From: Zymoseptoria tritici IPO323
Taxonomy: Eukaryota; Ascomycota; Dothideomycetes; Mycosphaerellales; Mycosphaerellaceae
Assembly: GCF_000219625.1 (NCBI RefSeq)
Contig: NC_018218.1
Span: 1-64,000 of the forward strand
Length of the DNA stretch: 64,000 nucleotides
Direction of reading: 5' to 3'
Made by a program: the position numbers and the translations under genes. The notes below the pieces were generated by a model. That model worked only from the letters and a program-made list of their open reading frames with translations, was not told where the DNA came from and made no database searches. Of this stretch, positions 10,402 through 22,481 are shown piece after piece. Numbering within the stretch: position 1 is the first letter of the stretch; every line of letters starts with the position of its first letter.

Positions 10402-10880
10402 GCGGATTTCTCGCCCAATGCCGGGATGGGCGGATTCCCAGCCTACCTTGCCGCTGGGCGGATTTCTCGCCTAATGCTAGGATGGGTGGATTTCTAGCCT
10501 ACCTTGCTGCTGGGCGGATTTCTCGCCTAATGCCGGGATGGGCGGATTCCCAGCCCACCTTGCCGCTGGGCGGATTTCTCGCCTAATGCTGGGATGGGTG
10601 GATTTCTAGCCCACCTTGCTGCTGGGCGGATTTCTCGCCTAATGCCGGGATAGGCGGATTTCTAGCCTACCTTGCCGCTAGGCGGATTTCTCGCCCAATG
10701 CTAGGATGGGTGGATTTCTAGCCCACCTTGCTGCTAGGCGGATTTCTCGCCTAATGCCGGGATGGGCGGATTTCCAGCCTACCTTGCCGCTAGGCGGATT
10801 TCTCGCCCAATGCCGGGATAGGCGGATTTCTAGCCTACCTTGCCGCTGGGCGGATTTTCCGCCTAATGCCGGGATAGGCG
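10402..10880 (+). repeat. 56-bp tandem monomers in the LINE 5' region
   Basis: GGCGGATTTCTCGCC recurs about every 56 bp (10402, 10458 and onwards), alternating with GGCGGATTTC and AGCCTACCTTGCCGC segments. A second short block lies at 11125-11250 after an insert of about 250 bp. Copies 2 and 3 have fewer monomers. Because 56 is not a multiple of 3, long ORFs here are not real genes. Position fits a promoter array, as in some mammalian L1 5' UTRs. Confidence 0.88.
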
Positions 10881-11254
10881 GCCTCCGCCTGAAAGCAAAA
10901 CGGAAACTTCTAAGAATTATGGCTTTCTACTTTCACCTCTCGTATCTCGCGCACATAGCTAATTTCAAAGATTCTAAGAATACGGAGAGTAACTCTAGTA
11001 TAAGAAGTTCCTTTCTATGTGTCTATATTTAATTTGAGATCGTTGTTGTAGTGTCAAAAAAGGTCGAGAAACTTGAGGTGTCGCTGCTAGACTGTGTGTC
11101 GGAATTTCCGTTTTGGCTTCCACACCTTAGGCGGATTTCCAGCCCACCTTACTGCTAGGCGGATTTCTCGCCTAATGCCGGGATAGGCGGATTTCCAGCC
11201 TACCTTGCCGCTGGGCGGATTTCTCGCCCAATGCTAGGATGGGCGGAGAGCTGA

Positions 11255-11584
11255 CCTAGCAGCCGAACACGTAAGCGGCCTACACCTCCTGCTCGACGCT
11301 TAAGAACAGCCACCGCAGAAACCTCTACGGACATAGAAGTCCCACGATATAAGAGCCTGCGACGCTAGCGCTACTACGTGCAGCTTTGTTACGCTTTCTA
11401 CCGGGTGCCTGATGAGGAGGGGGTGGTGCTGAATGTAGGCAGGAATTACTACGACGGGAGAGCACTACACTACGTCGTCGAGCTCCTCGTTGGCAAAAAT
11501 ACGCGGATAGCGAGTCTAACGTGGATTCAACGGCCTACAGAGGACGGCTCGGGCACGAGAACGGTACGAGGGAGAACAGATTAA
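11255..11584 (+). other. Possible small ORF0 of the LINE (open stretch, no clear start)
   Basis: A frame open from 11255 to TAA 11582-11584 except for one TAG (11366-11368) at a RIP-type site. It encodes a run with YYVQLCYAFYRVPDEEG and YYDGRALHYVVELLVGK, which looks protein-like. Copies 2 and 3 keep the frame with RIP-type changes. No ATG and no recognised domain, so it could be an exon, a separate small protein or chance. Positions 11585-12276 after it hold only purine-rich then pyrimidine-rich leader sequence. Confidence 0.35.
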
Positions 11585-12276
11585 CGAGAGTAGGGCGGAG
11601 GAGGAGGAGGGAGAAGACGTGGACACAGGAGATTCGAAAGCGAGACGGTAAGGCAACAGACGAGACCGGAGACGAGCTAGGCGAAGGGAGAGGAAGACGG
11701 GAGGATAAAGAGGATATAGGCCTAGTAGGACGGGATGGCATCGAGATGAGGACGATGTAACGATGCCTGGAGAGGACGATATAACGATGCCGGGGACAGC
11801 CCATTCTTAGACTAGGGAGTGGAGGAAGAGACGACGAGCAGGACGAGTAAGTACGGAGGGGAGGGTGGCCCTTTATACCACCACCTTGTCGAGTGTAACG
11901 ATTCTAATCAAGCCGTGGACCCCGGTAGACAGCGAGATGAGAGGATGGCCATCGACGATGACCATCGACGATCGTGAGGCTGACCCTGCTCGTGATTGTA
12001 AGAAGGACGACCACACCCCGGCCCTATAAGAGCCGGATGTGTTCCCTCCTCTCTAGAGCCTCGCTACTATCCGTTTACGCTCTTAGCCTCGGTTTTCCTC
12101 TACGGTAGAGACTTCGAACCATCCGTGAGCACTCTCTGCCTAGGTTGCCCTCTCCTTCGAGTGCCTCCTACTACCGATCCCGACTCGTTACTTCGCCGAC
12201 CTCTCCCTCGACATTCCTCGTAGCTTCCTCCTCCCCTCTACCCTCAGCGTCGCCCTCTCTGCCCTCTAACCCTCGG

Positions 12277-13935
12277 ATGTTATCCAAACCGTCGACAAGC
12301 GCGGTACGGCCCTAGGAAGGTCTGACGGCCTTTGCGGACGCCCTCTAGGAGCTCTACAAGGGCATCATCCCGTGCGGCGGCGAGATCGACCACTTTGGCG
12401 TCCTGAGGAACAAGACCGGACATCCCGACACGGAAGGACGATACTACCGCACCTTCAAGTGCAAGAAGTGTCGTACAAACAAAAGGCGTACCGTCAAGGC
12501 GTGGATTAAGAGCGTCACCGCGGAAATCGGCCGGTCGAGACTTACACTTATAGCGCAAACGATCCTGGACCAGCTTCGTAACTGTGGTGAGGATACGGCC
12601 CAGCTCGTTGCCTAGATTGAAGATCGACTAGAGGAGCCGGTAACCGCGCCGGCGAAGCAAGCACTCGAGTCCGAGTCTTCGATCGAGACCGCGTCCGCGG
12701 ATTGTCGGTTAAGGAAGACGATCTGGCGTAAGGAGGACGTGTTCCTAGATATTGTCTCTACGGATCTTCCTTCTACGAGCATCCCTTCGACGAAGATTCC
12801 GTCGACGAATCTTCCTTCTACAGACATTCCTTCCACGGATATTCCTTCTACGAGGCTCCCTACCGACATCCCTTTGACCAGGCTGCCTTCCATCGACATC
12901 CCCTTAACGATCCCTACTGTCCTCGTCCCGGAGACCGACCCTACCGCGATTCCAGTCGACCCTGTACCGAAGCCTATCGTATAGATACCCTTCTTTTAGA
13001 AATACGCCGAGGCCTGCCTAATCTGCGCGGCGAAGGAGACGAAGCGATCGGTTGACCGCCTCCTGTACACCCTGGGCGAAGGTCCTCCTTATCGCTCGGA
13101 CGAAGGTCCTCCTTATTGCTCGAGTAAAGATCCTCCGGACCCTCCTGGACCTAAAGACGGCGCGAGCGAGTACTAGAAGGAATTGAGACCCGCTACGAAC
13201 GGAGCCCCACCGCCTGGCCGGAACGACGCGCGAGCAGAGTCGATTGAGGAGAGACGGCGGAGGAAGAGTCTTCCGCACTGTTCCGTCGAGGAGAAGCGCG
13301 GAGGGAAGAGTGTTCCTCCCGAGGTGCGACCCTACGACCTCTTTCCTAGTAAGGACTACGACCTTCTCTCGCCCTTTTCTACGGCATCCGTCCCTCCTCC
13401 CCTTGTGCCCTCTCCGGATACGCCCTCTCCTGCAAAGGCGAAGGAGCTTACTCCCTTTCCGTTCTCTTCGTCGGGATGGTGGAGGCCGTGGATCGCGGAC
13501 TTAGCCGCGCGTGCCGAACTGGTGACGCCCTCCCCGAAAGCGAAGACCTTCCGGATTCTCTCCGCGGAGCCGAAGCTACGAACGAAACCGACCTCTCCTT
13601 TAGCGGACCGTAAGCGGAAACTACTCTAACCCCGCTCCGTAAACCTTCCCAGGAGATCGTCTGCGGATTAGGTCCGCGAGTTCGTCGATCGCTATCAAGA
13701 AGCCAATAACAAATTCAAAAGGCGAGTAGTGCGGCAGAAGGCGAAGAGTACTAGCGTCTTCGACGAGTTTAAAGCCGAGCTGATACGGCAGGGGCTGGAA
13801 GAGGAGCCGGCAGGACGGGAGGATGGCCTAGGCTCGAAGAGAGAGACTCGAGGAGCATCCTCTAAGAGAGAGAGTCGAGAGGCATCCGGGGGAGGCGAGT
13901 CCTCTCGCGGGTCGCGAGACCAGGAGGAATGCTAG
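12277..13935 (+). pseudogene. Telomeric LINE copy 1 ORF1: zinc-finger-like, repeat-rich protein
   Basis: ATG 12277 to TAG 13933-13935, 552 codons if the RIP stops are ignored (TAG codons plus a TAA at 13627-13629, each one base from CAG, TGG or CAA). Residues about 32-64 hold a possible zinc site (PCGGEIDHF then FKCKKC). Residues about 163-208 are a 5-residue repeat (IPSTK, LPSTD, IPSTD). The C-terminal half is basic and proline-rich with a charged tail. LINE ORF1 proteins bind RNA and form the transposition particle; that role is inferred from position. Copies 2 and 3 have exactly the same length, 1659 bp, so the frame was maintained until RIP. Confidence 0.8.
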
Positions 13936-16900
13936 GATTGGATGTATTAACATCCGGGGCTTGGGGGATAATAGGTGGCCGATCTTGGCGGCGCTGATTA
14001 ACGACGACATCCTCGACTACCTCTTTATTGTCGAGACCTGGTTCGTTAAGTATAAGAAGCGCCGAGCGGATCACCGCGTGATTGCGACTACGGTGAAGCC
14101 CGATATAGTGCCGAGAAAGGGTCGCTTGGGCTGTGGGATTCTAGTGATGGGGACGGTACGCGCGCGAAGTTAGCTCACCAGCGAGGCGCAGATCATTGGG
14201 ACGGACGCTATAACCCTGCCGACGGACCGGGGAACGATTAGCGGAGTCTACTTTCCCCCCAAGCGGAAGCCGGATAAGGTCCAGTCTACGCTCGAGGCGG
14301 TTGCCGGCTCGGATGTCGTTCTCGGAGATATTAACGTCCGCTTTAGTAAGATGTCTCTCCAGAGCGGGAAGGCGTCGCCGCTTCCGAGACGGAAGGTCGT
14401 CTCGCGATGGATCGAGGACTCCGCGATGACCCATCTAATGCCGATCTAGGAGCCGATTACAATTGCGGACGCCGTGTGCGAGAAACAACTAACGACTGAC
14501 TACTGCTTTGTCCGCCGGACGCTGCCGCATACGACGCTGGCTCTACCGCGACCGACGGAGAAGATGAATACCGACTATGTCTACTAGCTCTACCTCCAGC
14601 TAGACCCGACTACGGGTACTCCGGGTAGATTAGCCGTACTATATCAACTTCGACGCTATGCAATAAGCCGGCTAAACGACGACGATACGGCGCAGGCGCT
14701 CTGCTATAGCTGGGAGAGAAGGGCGCGGCATCGACGGCATCTATACCATATGAGCGCCGATGTGGACAAGCGGAATGCGGAAATCGTGTCGCTCTGCCAG
14801 TAGGTAAGCGAAGCCGTGCTGGGACTCGCCTCTGCGCGTCGTCGAAATCGTCCTCCGGGTAGACGAAAGGCGGAGGATATAAGTCACAGAGGCGGAGAGA
14901 AGAAGAATAGAGACGGAGAGAAGAAGAATGGAGGTGGAGAGAAGAACGATAGGCCTCGAAAGGCGATAACAGACCTGAAGCGAAAGCGAGCCGAGGATGA
15001 TAACAACGCTACTCGCAAGCCAAAGCGGCTACGCCGCCGTGGCAAGAAGAAGAAGGACTGGCGTCTTAAGGCGATAGCGAAGCCGAATCCGGACGCCGAT
15101 AGCAGGACGCTCGAGACGGTCTGTCTCTATAAGAGAGCGTAGCGCTGCGCGAACGAGAACACACCGCTAGTGCCGACCCCGGCGGGGAAGGCGAGAGGGA
15201 TGATAGCAATCGACGAGGTGACGGAGGGATTTGCCGGTCGATTCGTCTCGACGGCGACCCTCCCAGTACGGGAGATGTTTCCTGTCGACGATCGATCCGC
15301 CTCGCTCTCCTTCTCGATCGACGAGATAATGTAGGAGCTTACCTACCAGGATGCTACGAAGGCCTGCGGAAACGATGGGGTACACATCCGTCTCATAAAA
15401 ACCCTCGCGACGACGAGCTTCCTCCGGATCCTGGCCGCCCTCTACAATTCCTATCTCCGGAATGGTAAGACGCCGCGGAGCTGGAACGAAACTGTCGTCT
15501 GTCTGGTCGTCAAGGACAAGACCCGACGGGAGGATAGTACGATGCCGGCGAAGGACGCTAACAATGTTCGTCCGATCTCGCTGGTGACGATGTTTCGAAA
15601 GGTCTTCGAGCGCCTGCTCCTCCGGCGCTTTGATAGTAGGACATAGGCGAGGATGCATCCTAACTAGGCGGGATTTCGAAGTCACTACTCTACTATGACG
15701 AACGCCGCGGTCGTCCACGCCCTCCTCGAATCGAGCCGGATTACACACGCCGTGTTCCTCGATTTTCAAGCCGCCTTTGACGTCGTGGATCATGTACTGC
15801 TCGCGGACGTTCTACGCCGGCGGAGATGTCCAGAGAACATGCTAGCTCTGATTGCGAGCCTCTACTTTTTCGACGTCTGGTCCTTTGTCGTTTCGGATGG
15901 TACGGCTTCTTGGTGGTTTCCGCAGACGAGGGGAGTTCTGCAGGGCTTACCCCTCTCGCCCTATCTGTTTAACATCTTTATCGATAGCTTGCTCGAGGAC
16001 TTGAATCGACCTGGGACACTCGCCCTGGCCGGCTCTTCCGACGTGATGCCCGCGGCGCCGCCGATTCCTTGCGCGCTGTTCTTCGCCGATAATGGTGTTC
16101 TCCTCGCTACCGACTTGGACGAGGTGCGTGTACTGATCTAGATCCTCGAGCGCTGGTCCTCCGCCAACCGTATCGCCCTGAACATTAAAAAATGCGCCTA
16201 TCTGGCGCCGGCGTCTTCGTAGGAGGCAATCTACCTCTTTGGTGCGGAGGTACCGAGGAGAGAGGTATATACCTACCTCGGATTTCCCGTGACGGCGCGA
16301 GGGATTGACTTGAGGAGGCACCTTAAGAGCCGGCTCGAATAGGCCGGGAAACGAAGCGACTTCCTGACCCTCGACGCGGACGGTTAGGGCTTCGCGCATC
16401 GCCTACGAGTCTATCAGCAGTATCTCGCACCGATGTTCGAGTATGGCGCGCCTCTCCTCGCGGCGTTTGCTAAGGACTCTCCTAAGTTCTGGGACGAGAC
16501 GACTAAGGACGTTGCGAAGCTGACGAAGTAGATCTCGGGTTATACTTCTAACCCTCACTTTACTCGCAATCTCCTGGGAATCTCCGCCCTACCCTCGCGA
16601 TTTAAGGCACTAAAAACTGGCTTTTAGGTCGTAAAGAAGCACGCTCCAGAAGAAAGTCCGCTGCAGAAGTTAGGATTACTAATCTGGAAACCCAAAGCGT
16701 TCTTCCGGCGCTTAACGGAGGACAAGCTCTACGAGAAGTACCGCAAGACACCCGAGTCCTGGCCTCGCGACCGAAGCCTTAGCGAAGACCGCCGTTCTGT
16801 CTAGCGGTTCCTGCGCCAGGAGAGAGAGGAAGATATGGCCAAAGAGGCCAAGAAGTGGAGCCTGACCCGGATTATACCGGGAGAAAGCCGCCTAAAGCGG

Positions 16901-17263
16901 GACTTACGAGGAGCCGATTACTTTTTAAAGGCGCCGCGGTCCTTCTAGAAGCGCTTCCTCTAGTATCGGCGTAGAACCTTCCATACCTATGGTTTCTGCG
17001 TCTGTATGAGCAAATTCATCCGAGGACACGAGACTTGCTACCAGGAAAACAGGACGAGCTGGCTCTCGAGGAAGGAACGACGGGCGAAGCAGAAGATGCA
17101 TAAGAAAATAGGCACTACGAACACGAAGTTTACCGAGGTAGACTTCCTTCTAAATACAGGATGCTGGGAGCGAGCCAACGAGATCCTCGAGCGAATCTCG
17201 ACGAAGATTACGAAGGAGGAAGCTACGAAGGAGGAAGCGGAGGAAGCGGCGGCACAGACCTAG
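13931..17263 (+). pseudogene. Telomeric LINE copy 1 ORF2: APE endonuclease and reverse transcriptase
   Basis: Frame +1 relative to ORF1, overlapping its end; it ends at TAG 17261-17263. N-terminal AP-endonuclease-like domain: INIRGLGDNRWP, IVETW, GVYFPP, VLGDINVRF, and a late NTDYVY where the catalytic His has become Tyr. A Lys-rich EKKN linker follows. RT motifs: NNVRPISLV, FLDFQAAFDVVDH, QGLPLSPYLFNIFIDSLL, FFADN (second Asp of the catalytic pair now Asn), LNIKKCAYL. A C-terminal Cys-His cluster (FCVCMSKFIRGHETC, about 16995-17040) ends the protein. There are roughly 18 TAG stops, all explained by CAG or TGG. No ATG lies at the overlap, so ORF2 may need frameshifting or reinitiation. Confidence 0.9.
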
Positions 17264-17277
17264 TGCACACTGTCCTG

Positions 17278-17480
17278 AGTAGGACGTTAAAAGGCTCCGT
17301 CCGATGAGTAGGACGTAAAGTGACTCCGTCCGATGGGTAGGACGTAAAGTGGCTCCGTCCGATGGGTAGGACGTAAAGTGGCTCCGTCCGATGAGTAGGA
17401 CGTAAAGTGGCTCCGTCCGATGAGTAGGACGTAAAGTGGCTCCGTCCGATGGGTAGGACGTAAAGTAGCTCCGTCGACCC
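17278..17480 (+). repeat. 29-bp tandem repeat in the LINE 3' UTR, seven copies
   Basis: GTAGGACGTAAAGTGGCTCC recurs every 29 bp from 17278 to about 17480. LINE copies 2 (25845-25985) and 3 (61455-61595) carry five copies. The rest of the 3' UTR to 18394 holds no open frame and is nearly the same in all copies. Confidence 0.9.
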
Positions 17481-18394
17481 GGGACGTAAAAGCGGAGATT
17501 ATCCCTCGAGGATAAATTAGGCGTTTACCCTATTGAAAAGGAGTCTCTTCCCTCGAGATGAAAGTAGGCGTCCGATCGGTAGGACGTTAAAAGGCTGCGC
17601 TGCGACGTGGGAGACGTGGGCGACTAGCGAGGCCCGGACTGGCTCCGCACCGGACGATTAACTCTATCCGGAAGGCCTAGTAGTAGATGTGAGGCGTATA
17701 CCCTAGATCTGCGGCTGCTTCCTCTTAAAGCCGGGGAGCGGGAGGGAGAAAACTAGTACCTCTGCAGAGCAGTGGGAGGCTTGGAGGAAAGCGAAGGCGA
17801 CGGCGTAGTAGGGGAGAGGAGTAGACGACGACGATCGCTAGAGGAGGAATTCTAGCCGAAGGGAAGACGGCTCTCCCCAAACCGTTCGGGAAGCACTTAT
17901 AGACTGGTGTACAAGCGGCTCGATCGGAATCGAATGTCTCCGACAGTGGATACGCCGGACGGAAGGAGGACAGAGCTCTACCGAACGGTCTTAAAGCGGG
18001 ATGTTCCCCCTTAACGAGACGGGGTTACAGTTTCGGGCGGATGAGGAGACGCACACCTCGTCCGTTACCTGGGAGGTTTAGAAACCCAAGGTACGATAGA
18101 CGGTAAGCGATTACCGGAGCGATATTTTGCGTTAGGATACAGACTAGCCTATCGGTAGTCTCTCTTTTTGGCGGTTTGGTCAACTCGGGAGATGGTGAAA
18201 AGGACACCGTAAAACGTAGTTGGGCTGGGAGTAGCTGCGGTGCCGTGCATCGCGAGGCGCTTTACGTGGGAGCGTGGGTCTGTTTCCTCCCCTCTGAAGA
18301 CGGCCAAAAGAGCCGGGAGCAAGGGCTTGGATGGGGCTTCAGTTCAGATCAGGTGCAAAGGTAGACTAGCCTATATAAACAAGTACAATGAACC

Positions 18395-18408
18395 CCCTAA
18401 CCCTAAGC
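18395..18408 (+). repeat. Interstitial telomere tract T1: two CCCTAA units plus GC
   Basis: CCCTAACCCTAA follows the LINE 3' end, then GC, then a 5'-truncated LINE starting GGGAAGCAC. Same strand and phase as the terminal telomere. Confidence 0.9.
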
Positions 18409-18926
18409 GGGAAGCACTTATAGACTAGTATGCAAGCAGCTCGATCGGAATCGAATGTCTCCGATAGTAGATACGCTAGACGGAGGGAGGACAGAGCTCC
18501 ACCGGACAGTCTTAAAGCGGGATGTTCCCCCTTAACGAGACGGGGTTACAGTTTCGGGCGGATAAGGAGACGCACACCTTGTCCGTCACCTAGGAGGTTT
18601 AGAAACCTAAGGTACGATAGACGGTAAGCGATTACTAGAGCGATATTGTGCGTTAGGATGCGGACTAGCCTATTAGTAGTCTCTCTTTTTGGCGGTTTGG
18701 TCAACTCGGGAGATGGTAAAAAGGACACCGTAAAACGTAGTTGGGCTAGGAGTAGCTGCGGTGCCGTGCATCGCGAGGCGCTTTACGTGGGAGCGTGGGT
18801 CTGTTTCCTCCCCTCTGAAGACGGCCAAAAGAGCCGGGAGCAAGGGCTTAGATGGGGCTTCAGTTCAGATCAGGTGCAAAGGTAGACTAGCCTATATAAA
18901 CAAGTACAATGAACCCCTAACCCTAA
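18409..18926 (+). mobile_element. 5'-truncated telomeric LINE (3' end only, about 0.5 kb)
   Basis: Nearly identical to 17890-18406 of LINE copy 1, from GGGAAGCACTTATAGACT through TATATAAACAAGTACAATG to CCCTAACCCTAA (18915-18926). It carries no coding sequence. Same orientation as the full copies. 5' truncation is typical of incomplete LINE reverse transcription. Confidence 0.92.
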
Positions 18927-18928
18927 GC
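18915..18928 (+). repeat. Interstitial telomere tract T2: two CCCTAA units plus GC
   Basis: CCCTAACCCTAAGC joins the truncated LINE to the 5' edge of LINE copy 2. The GC before the next LINE recurs at T1, T3 and T5. Confidence 0.9.
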
Positions 18929-20822
18929 CTGCACTGCGAACTGCTCTACCTCCTCCGCCTAAACGCGGATTGTATCGCTTTCCGGAGCTATGGCTGAAGT
19001 CTACCCTTCTCACGATATAGACGATGCTAGGGCAGGCCGGCTACGGATTACGGGTGTAGGCGGATTTCTCGCCTAATGCCGGGATGGGCGGATTTCCAGC
19101 CTACCTTGCCGCTAGGCGGATTTCTCGCCTAATGCTAGGATGGGTGGATTTCTAGCCCACCTTGCTGCTAGGCGGATTTCTCGCCTAATGCCGGGATGGG
19201 CGGATTTCTAGCCCACCTTGCCGCTAGGCGGATTTCTCGCCTAATGCTAGGATGGGTGGATTTCTAGCCCACCTTGCTACTAGGCGGATTTCTCGCCTAA
19301 TGCCGGGATGGGCGGATTTCTAGCCCACCTTGCCGCTGGGCGGATTTCTCGCTTAATGCCGGGATGGGCGGATTTCTAGCCTACCTTGCCGCTAGGCAGA
19401 TTTCTCGCCTAATGCCGGGATAGGCGGATTTCTAGCCTACCTTGCCGCTAGGCGGATTTTCCGCCTAATGCCGGGATGGGCGGCCTCCGCCTAAAAGCAA
19501 AACGGAAACTTCTAAGAATTATAGCTTTCTGCTTTCACCTCTCGTATCTCGCGCACATAGCTAATTTCAAAGATTCTAAGAACACGGAGAGTAACTCCAG
19601 TATAAGAAGTTCCTTTCTATATGTCTATATTTAATTTAAGATCGTTGTTGTAGTGTCAAAAAAGGTCAAGAAACTTAAGGTGTCGCTGCTAGACTATGTG
19701 TCGGAATTTCCGTTTTGGCTTCCACACCTTGGGCGGATTTCCAGCCCACCTTGCCGCTGGGCGGATTTCTCGCCCAATGCTAGGATAGGCGGAGAGCTGA
19801 CCCAGCAGCCGAACACGTAAGCGGCCTACACCTCCTACTCGACGCTTAAGAACAGCCACCGCAGAAACCTCTACGGACATAGAAGTCCTACGATATAAGA
19901 GCCTGCGACGCTAGCGCTACTACGTGCAGCTTTGTTACGCTTTCCACCGGGTGCCCGATAAGGAGGGGGTAGTGCTAAATGTAGGCAGGAATTACTACGA
20001 CGGGAGAGCACTACACTACGTCGTCGAGCTCCTCGTTGGTAAAAATACGCGGATAGCGAGTCCAATGTGGATTTAACAGCCTACAGAGGACGGCTCGGGC
20101 ACGAGAACGGTACGAGGGAGAACAGATTAACGAGAGTAGGGCGGAGGAGGAGGAGGGAGAAGACGTGGACACAGGAGATTCGAAAGCGAGACGGTAAGGC
20201 AACAGATAAGACCGGAGACGAGCTAGGCGAAGGGAGAGGAAGACGGGAGGATGAAGAGGATATAGGCCTAGCAGGACGGGATGGCATCGAGATAAGGACG
20301 ATGTAACGATGCCTAGAGAGGACGATATAACGATGCCGGGGACAGCCTATTCTCAGACTGGGGAGTGGAGGAAGAGACGACGAGCAGGACGAGTAAGTAC
20401 GGAGGGGAGGGTGGCCCTTTATACTACTACCTCGTCGAGTGCGACGATTCTAATCAAGCCGTGGACCCTAGTAGACGGCGAGATAAGAGGATAGCTATCG
20501 ACGATAACTATCGACGATCGTGAGGCTAACCCTGCTCGTAATTGTGAGAAGGACGACCACACCCCAGCCCTATAAGAGCCGGATGTATTCCCTCCTCTCT
20601 AGAGCCTCGCTACCATCCGTTTACGCTCTTAGCCTCGGTTTTCCTCTGCAGTAGAGACTTCGAACTATCTGTAAGCACTCTCTGCCTAGGTTGCCTTCTC
20701 CTTCGAGTGCCTCCTACTACCGATCCCGACTCGTTACTTCGCCGACCTCTCCCTCGACGTTCCTCGTAGCTTCCTCCTCCCCTCTATCCTCGGCGTTGCC
20801 CTCTCTGCCCTCTAACCCTTAG

Positions 20823-22481
20823 ATGTTATCTAAACTATCGACGAGCGCGGTACGGCCCTAGGAAGGTCTAACGGCCTTTGCGGACGCCCTCTAGGAGCTC
20901 TATAAGGGCATTATCCCGTACGGCAGCGAGATCGACTACTTTGGCGTCCTAAGGAATAAGACCAGACATCCCGACACGGAAGGACGATACTACCGCACCT
21001 TCGAGTGCAAGAAGTGTTGTACAAACAAAAGGCGTACTGTTAAGGCGTAGATTAAGAGCGTTACCGCGGAAATCGGCCGGTCGAGACTTACACTTGTAGC
21101 GCAAACGATCCTGGACTAGCTTCGTGACTGTAGTAAGGATATAGCCTAGCTCGTTGCCTAGATTGAAGATCGACTAGAGGAGCCGGTAACCGCGCTGGCG
21201 AAGCGAGCACTTAAGTCCGAGTCTTCGATCGAGACCGCGTCCGTAGATTGTCGGTTAAGGAAGACGATCCGGCGTAAGGAGGACGTGTTCCTAGATATTG
21301 TCTCTACGGATCTTCCTTCTATGAGCATCCCTTCGACGAAGATTCCGTCGACGAATCTTCCTTCTACAGACATTCCTTCTACGGACATTCCTTCTACGAG
21401 GCTCCCTACCGATATCCCTTTAACCGGGCTGCCTTCTATCGACATCCCCTTAACGATCCCTACTGTCCTCGTCCTGGAGACCGACCCTGCTGCGATTCTA
21501 GTCGACCCTGTACCGAAGCCTATCGTATAGATACCCTTCTTTTAGAAATACGCCGAGGCCTGCCTAATCTGCGCGGCGAAGGAGACGAAGCGATCGGTTG
21601 ACCGCCTCCTGTACACCCTGGGCGAAGGTCCTCCTTATCGCTCGGACGAAGGTCCTCCTTATTGCTCGAGTAAAGATCCTCTAGACCCTCCTAGACCTAA
21701 AGACGGCGTAAGCGAGCACCAGAAGGAATCGAGACCCGCTACGAACGGAGCCCTACCGCCTGGCCGGAACAACGCGCGAGCGGAGTCGATCGAGGAGAGA
21801 CGGTGGAGGAAGAGTCTTCCGCACTATTCTGTCGAGGAGAAGCGTAGAGGGAAGAGTGTTCCTCCCGAGGTGCGACCCTACAACCTCTTTCCTAGTAAGG
21901 ACTACGACCTTCTCTCGCCCTTTTCTACGGCATCCGTCCCTCCTCCCCTCGTGCCCTCTCCGGACACGCCCTCTCCTACAAAGGCGAAGGAGCTTACTCC
22001 CTTTCTGTTCTCTTCGTCGGGACGGTAGAGGCTGTAGATCGCGGACCTAGCTACGCGTGCCGAACTGGTAACGCCCTCCCTAAAAGCGAAGACCTTCCGG
22101 ATTCTCTCCGCGGAGCCGAAGCCACAAACAAAACCGACCTCTCCTTTAGCGGACTGTAAGCGGAAACTACTCTAACCCCGCTTTGTAAACCTTCTTAGGA
22201 GATCGTCTGCGGATTAGGTCCGCGAGTTTGTTAATTGCTATCAAGAAGCCGATAACAAATTCAAAAGGCGAGTAGTGCGGTAGAAGGCAAAGAGTGCTGG
22301 CGTCTTCGACGAGTTTAAAGCCGAGCTAATACAGCAGGGGCTAGAAGAGGAGCCGGCAGGACGGGAGGATAGCCTAGGCTCGAAGAGAGAGACTCGAGGA
22401 GCATCCTCTAAGAGAGAGAGTCGAGAGGCATCTAGGGGAGGCGAGTCCTCTCGCGGGTCGCGAGACTAGGAGGAATGCTAG
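20823..22481 (+). pseudogene. Telomeric LINE copy 2 ORF1
   Basis: ATG 20823 to TAG 22479-22481, 1659 bp like copy 1, with the same possible zinc site and PST repeat. It has more TAG and TAA codons than copy 1, including stops early in the frame, and a Cys codon replacing Arg after the CxxC. It cannot be translated to a full protein. Confidence 0.82.

Larger units (their letters stand above)
10271..18406 (+). mobile_element. Telomeric LINE copy 1, about 8.1 kb, ending in CCCTAACCCTAA
   Basis: Order: 5' region with 56-bp monomers, a small open stretch, ORF1 (zinc-finger-like protein), ORF2 (endonuclease-RT), a 3' UTR with 29-bp monomers, and a 3' end CAATGAAC followed by two CCCTAA units. The left limit given is where LINE copy 2 starts; the true 5' end may lie further left in region A. 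This copy is the least RIP-damaged of three (more CAG and TGG codons survive). Layout (APE endonuclease plus RT, two ORFs) fits a Tad-like or R1-like non-LTR element. The 5' end faces the telomere. Confidence 0.9.

Noticed and set aside
10305..11032. ORFs of 93 and 108 codons in the 56-bp monomers
   Set aside because: The period is not a multiple of three and the peptide repeats change with frame; they are by-products of a non-coding array.
12612..12899. Minus-strand ORF with a Val-Glu-Gly repeat (also 21158-21445 and 56768-57055)
   Set aside because: Antisense of the Pro-Ser-Thr repeat of LINE ORF1, which is in the supported frame.
15167..15793. 208-codon minus-strand ORF
   Set aside because: It lies opposite the RT core of LINE ORF2; recognisable RT motifs are on the plus strand.
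17278..17480. Regular 29-bp repeat resembling a CRISPR array
   Set aside because: Units are contiguous without spacers and lie in a eukaryotic LINE 3' UTR; it is a minisatellite.
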